This document shows, piece after piece, positions 62,581-64,000 of a stretch of DNA of 64,000 nt; the stretch's first letter is position 1, and every line of letters starts with the position of its first letter. The notes under the pieces were generated by a model. The model was not told the origin of the DNA and did no database searches. It was given only the letters and a program-made list of their open reading frames with translations. Source of the DNA: Trema orientale (taxonomy: Eukaryota; Streptophyta; Magnoliopsida; Rosales; Cannabaceae); assembly GCA_002914845.1 (NCBI GenBank), contig JXTC01000299.1, positions 143,854 through 207,853 of the forward strand, in the 5' to 3' direction. The position numbers and the translations under genes are program-made.

Positions 62581-63056
62581 TACACTCTTGGTGATAGTAA
62601 AATGAAATTTATACAAAAATAAATTAACATAATTGATTAAATCTTAACATAATTGGTTGGTGCATGATACTATAAATATAGTCGTTTGGTATGGTTGATG
62701 AAAATCGGCTAATAGTCAAAGTCGTCGAGAGTATCTTTCAAGTTTTGTTTTTGTGGTTTGGTAATGGGATAGAAGCATATTGTATTTGACTGCTTTAGTA
62801 CGCGCATAAATAGATTAGAAGTCCAAAATTATGACACCACTTTCTAATATTTTTCTCAAAACAATGCTATTTAGGGAAAAATAAAATGAAATGGAACTAT
62901 ATATATTATACGTAGACGAGTAATTATTAGTTTCTCAATTAGTGTCCAAATAAATTATAATACTAACATGTTGTAAAACCTTTCTAGCATTTTTTTTTTC
63001 AAGTGTATTTTCCTTGAAGATCTTATGACTTTTTTTTTCAGAAAAAATAAATAAAT

Positions 63057-63524
63057 GGATTTTTGGCATAATTAGTCCCTGAATTTTTCGATGGTTTGCA
63101 ATGTATCCCCTGAACTTTTTTTTTTGGCAATTAGGACCCTGAATTTAGAATTTTTAACATGATTAGCCCCTGAATTTTTCGTAGATTTGCAATGTATCCC
63201 CTGAACTTTTTTTTTTGGCAATTAGGACCCTGAATTTAGGGTTTTTGGCATGATTAGTCACTGAATTTTTTGCTGATTTGCAATATATCACCTGAGTTAT
63301 ATGCAAATTTTTAAACAATTAAAAAATAAATTACAAATCAACGAAAAATTCAGGGGCAATCATGCCAAAAAATCTAAATTCAGGGTCCTAATTGCCAAAA
63401 ATAAAAGTTCAGGGGATATATTGCCAAAAATTCTAAATTCAGGGTCCTAATTGCCAAAAAAAAAAGTTCAGAGGATACATTGCAAATCATCGAAAAATTC
63501 AGGGACTAATTATGCCAAAAACCC
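63057..63524. mobile_element. Composite Mutator-like foldback element with internal tandem units
   Basis: Flanked by exact 9-bp repeats TAAATAAAT (63048-63056 and 63525-63533). Ends are GGATTTTTGGCATAATTAGT and GGGTTTTTGGCATAATTAGT. The left arm has three tandem units of about 90-118 bp ('cctgaatttttcg...tgcaatgtatcccctgaac...ggcaattaggaccctgaatt') and the right arm two, inverted. Non-coding; long near-perfect hairpin. Confidence 0.88.
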
Positions 63525-63533
63525 TAAATAAAT

Positions 63534-64000
63534 AGAATCATGGTATGTTTTACCTACCCCAAACTTTAGTGGGGTTTGGTGCTTGGTGGTGGTGAGCATG
63601 ATTTGGGTAAAAGCTTAGACACCACCTAAAATTTTTAACTTTAGTTTATTCTCTTTTTCTAAAATTTTTAGCAAGATTTGGCTTATTTAATTGAAGCGAA
63701 AAGCCACTCCAAACGTCAGCGTTTTCACAGTCAAATAAATTTCTTTTCAAATTTTTTTATATGTGAGATTTACTTTTCTTATCTTTTTCGTTTTTCTTTT
63801 GGCTGGAATCTAATGAGATTTTTATTTTTTTTAGTGCGTAATCTAACGAGATTATTTGGTCAAAATTGTCAACAACTAATTGAGGACCAAACACACGTTG
63901 TACGAATTGATCGACAATGATTTTTTTATTTTTTTTTTTGAGTCAATCGACAATGTTTTAATACCAGTAAAATGATGAAAAAACTAATTGAATGAGCTAG
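63534..64000. other. Intergenic at the window edge, no gene supported
   Basis: An 80-codon plus-strand frame (63678-63920) has no recognised domain. Nothing else seen. Confidence 0.4.

Noticed and set aside
1..64000. CRISPR arrays, operons, organelle-derived blocks, endogenous viral sequence
   Set aside because: No regularly spaced repeats, no polycistronic layout, and no stretch I recognise as plastid, mitochondrial or viral beyond LTR retrotransposons.

Overview
This is a gene-poor, AT-rich nuclear segment of a flowering plant, almost certainly a eudicot. The evidence is GT-AG introns, plant extended-synaptotagmin genes, Ty1/copia and Ty3/gypsy LTR retrotransposons, plant-type LINE and tRNA-derived SINE copies, and many MITE-like foldback elements. 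I cannot name the genus. There are two single-base N positions (12466 and 35515).

The only intact host genes I can support are two tandem, same-strand (minus) synaptotagmin genes, CDS 1563-5855 and 13103-17477. I rebuilt both exon by exon. Each has 12 coding exons with identical intron phases and almost identical exon lengths, encoding 545 and 546 residues. Both have the plant SYT layout: N-terminal membrane anchor, SMP lipid-transfer domain, C2A, C2B. They look most like Arabidopsis SYT3. Such proteins sit in the ER and tether it to the plasma membrane, with the SMP domain handling lipid and C2A binding membrane in response to calcium. In both copies C2A keeps five calcium-coordinating aspartates and C2B has lost its set.

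The rest is repeats. A 1.28-kb solo LTR (9179-10453) and a Mutator-like foldback element (11821-12351) lie between the two SYT genes. From 17.5 to 33.7 kb there are MITE-like elements, a GTTACTAGT-rich tract, tRNA-headed repeats with a nested SINE, and a partly duplicated hAT-like element. From 33.7 to 36.4 kb there is a 5'-truncated LINE and two tRNA-derived SINEs with clear target-site duplications. An internally deleted SIRE/Maximus-like copia element occupies about 40.1-46.8 kb. A 9.65-kb Tekay/Del-like gypsy element on the minus strand occupies 50685-60338, complete in structure but dead in coding, with matching 5-bp target-site duplications. The last 4 kb holds a PIF/Harbinger-like MITE and a composite Mutator-like foldback element.

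I found no sign of a new multi-gene system. The observations most worth checking are the tandem SYT3-like pair, an snRNA-type (USE plus TATA) promoter signature inside the solo LTR, a template-switch palindrome in the gypsy integrase, a triplicated tRNA-like head on a dispersed repeat, and MITE-like elements whose ends abut (TA)n tracts.
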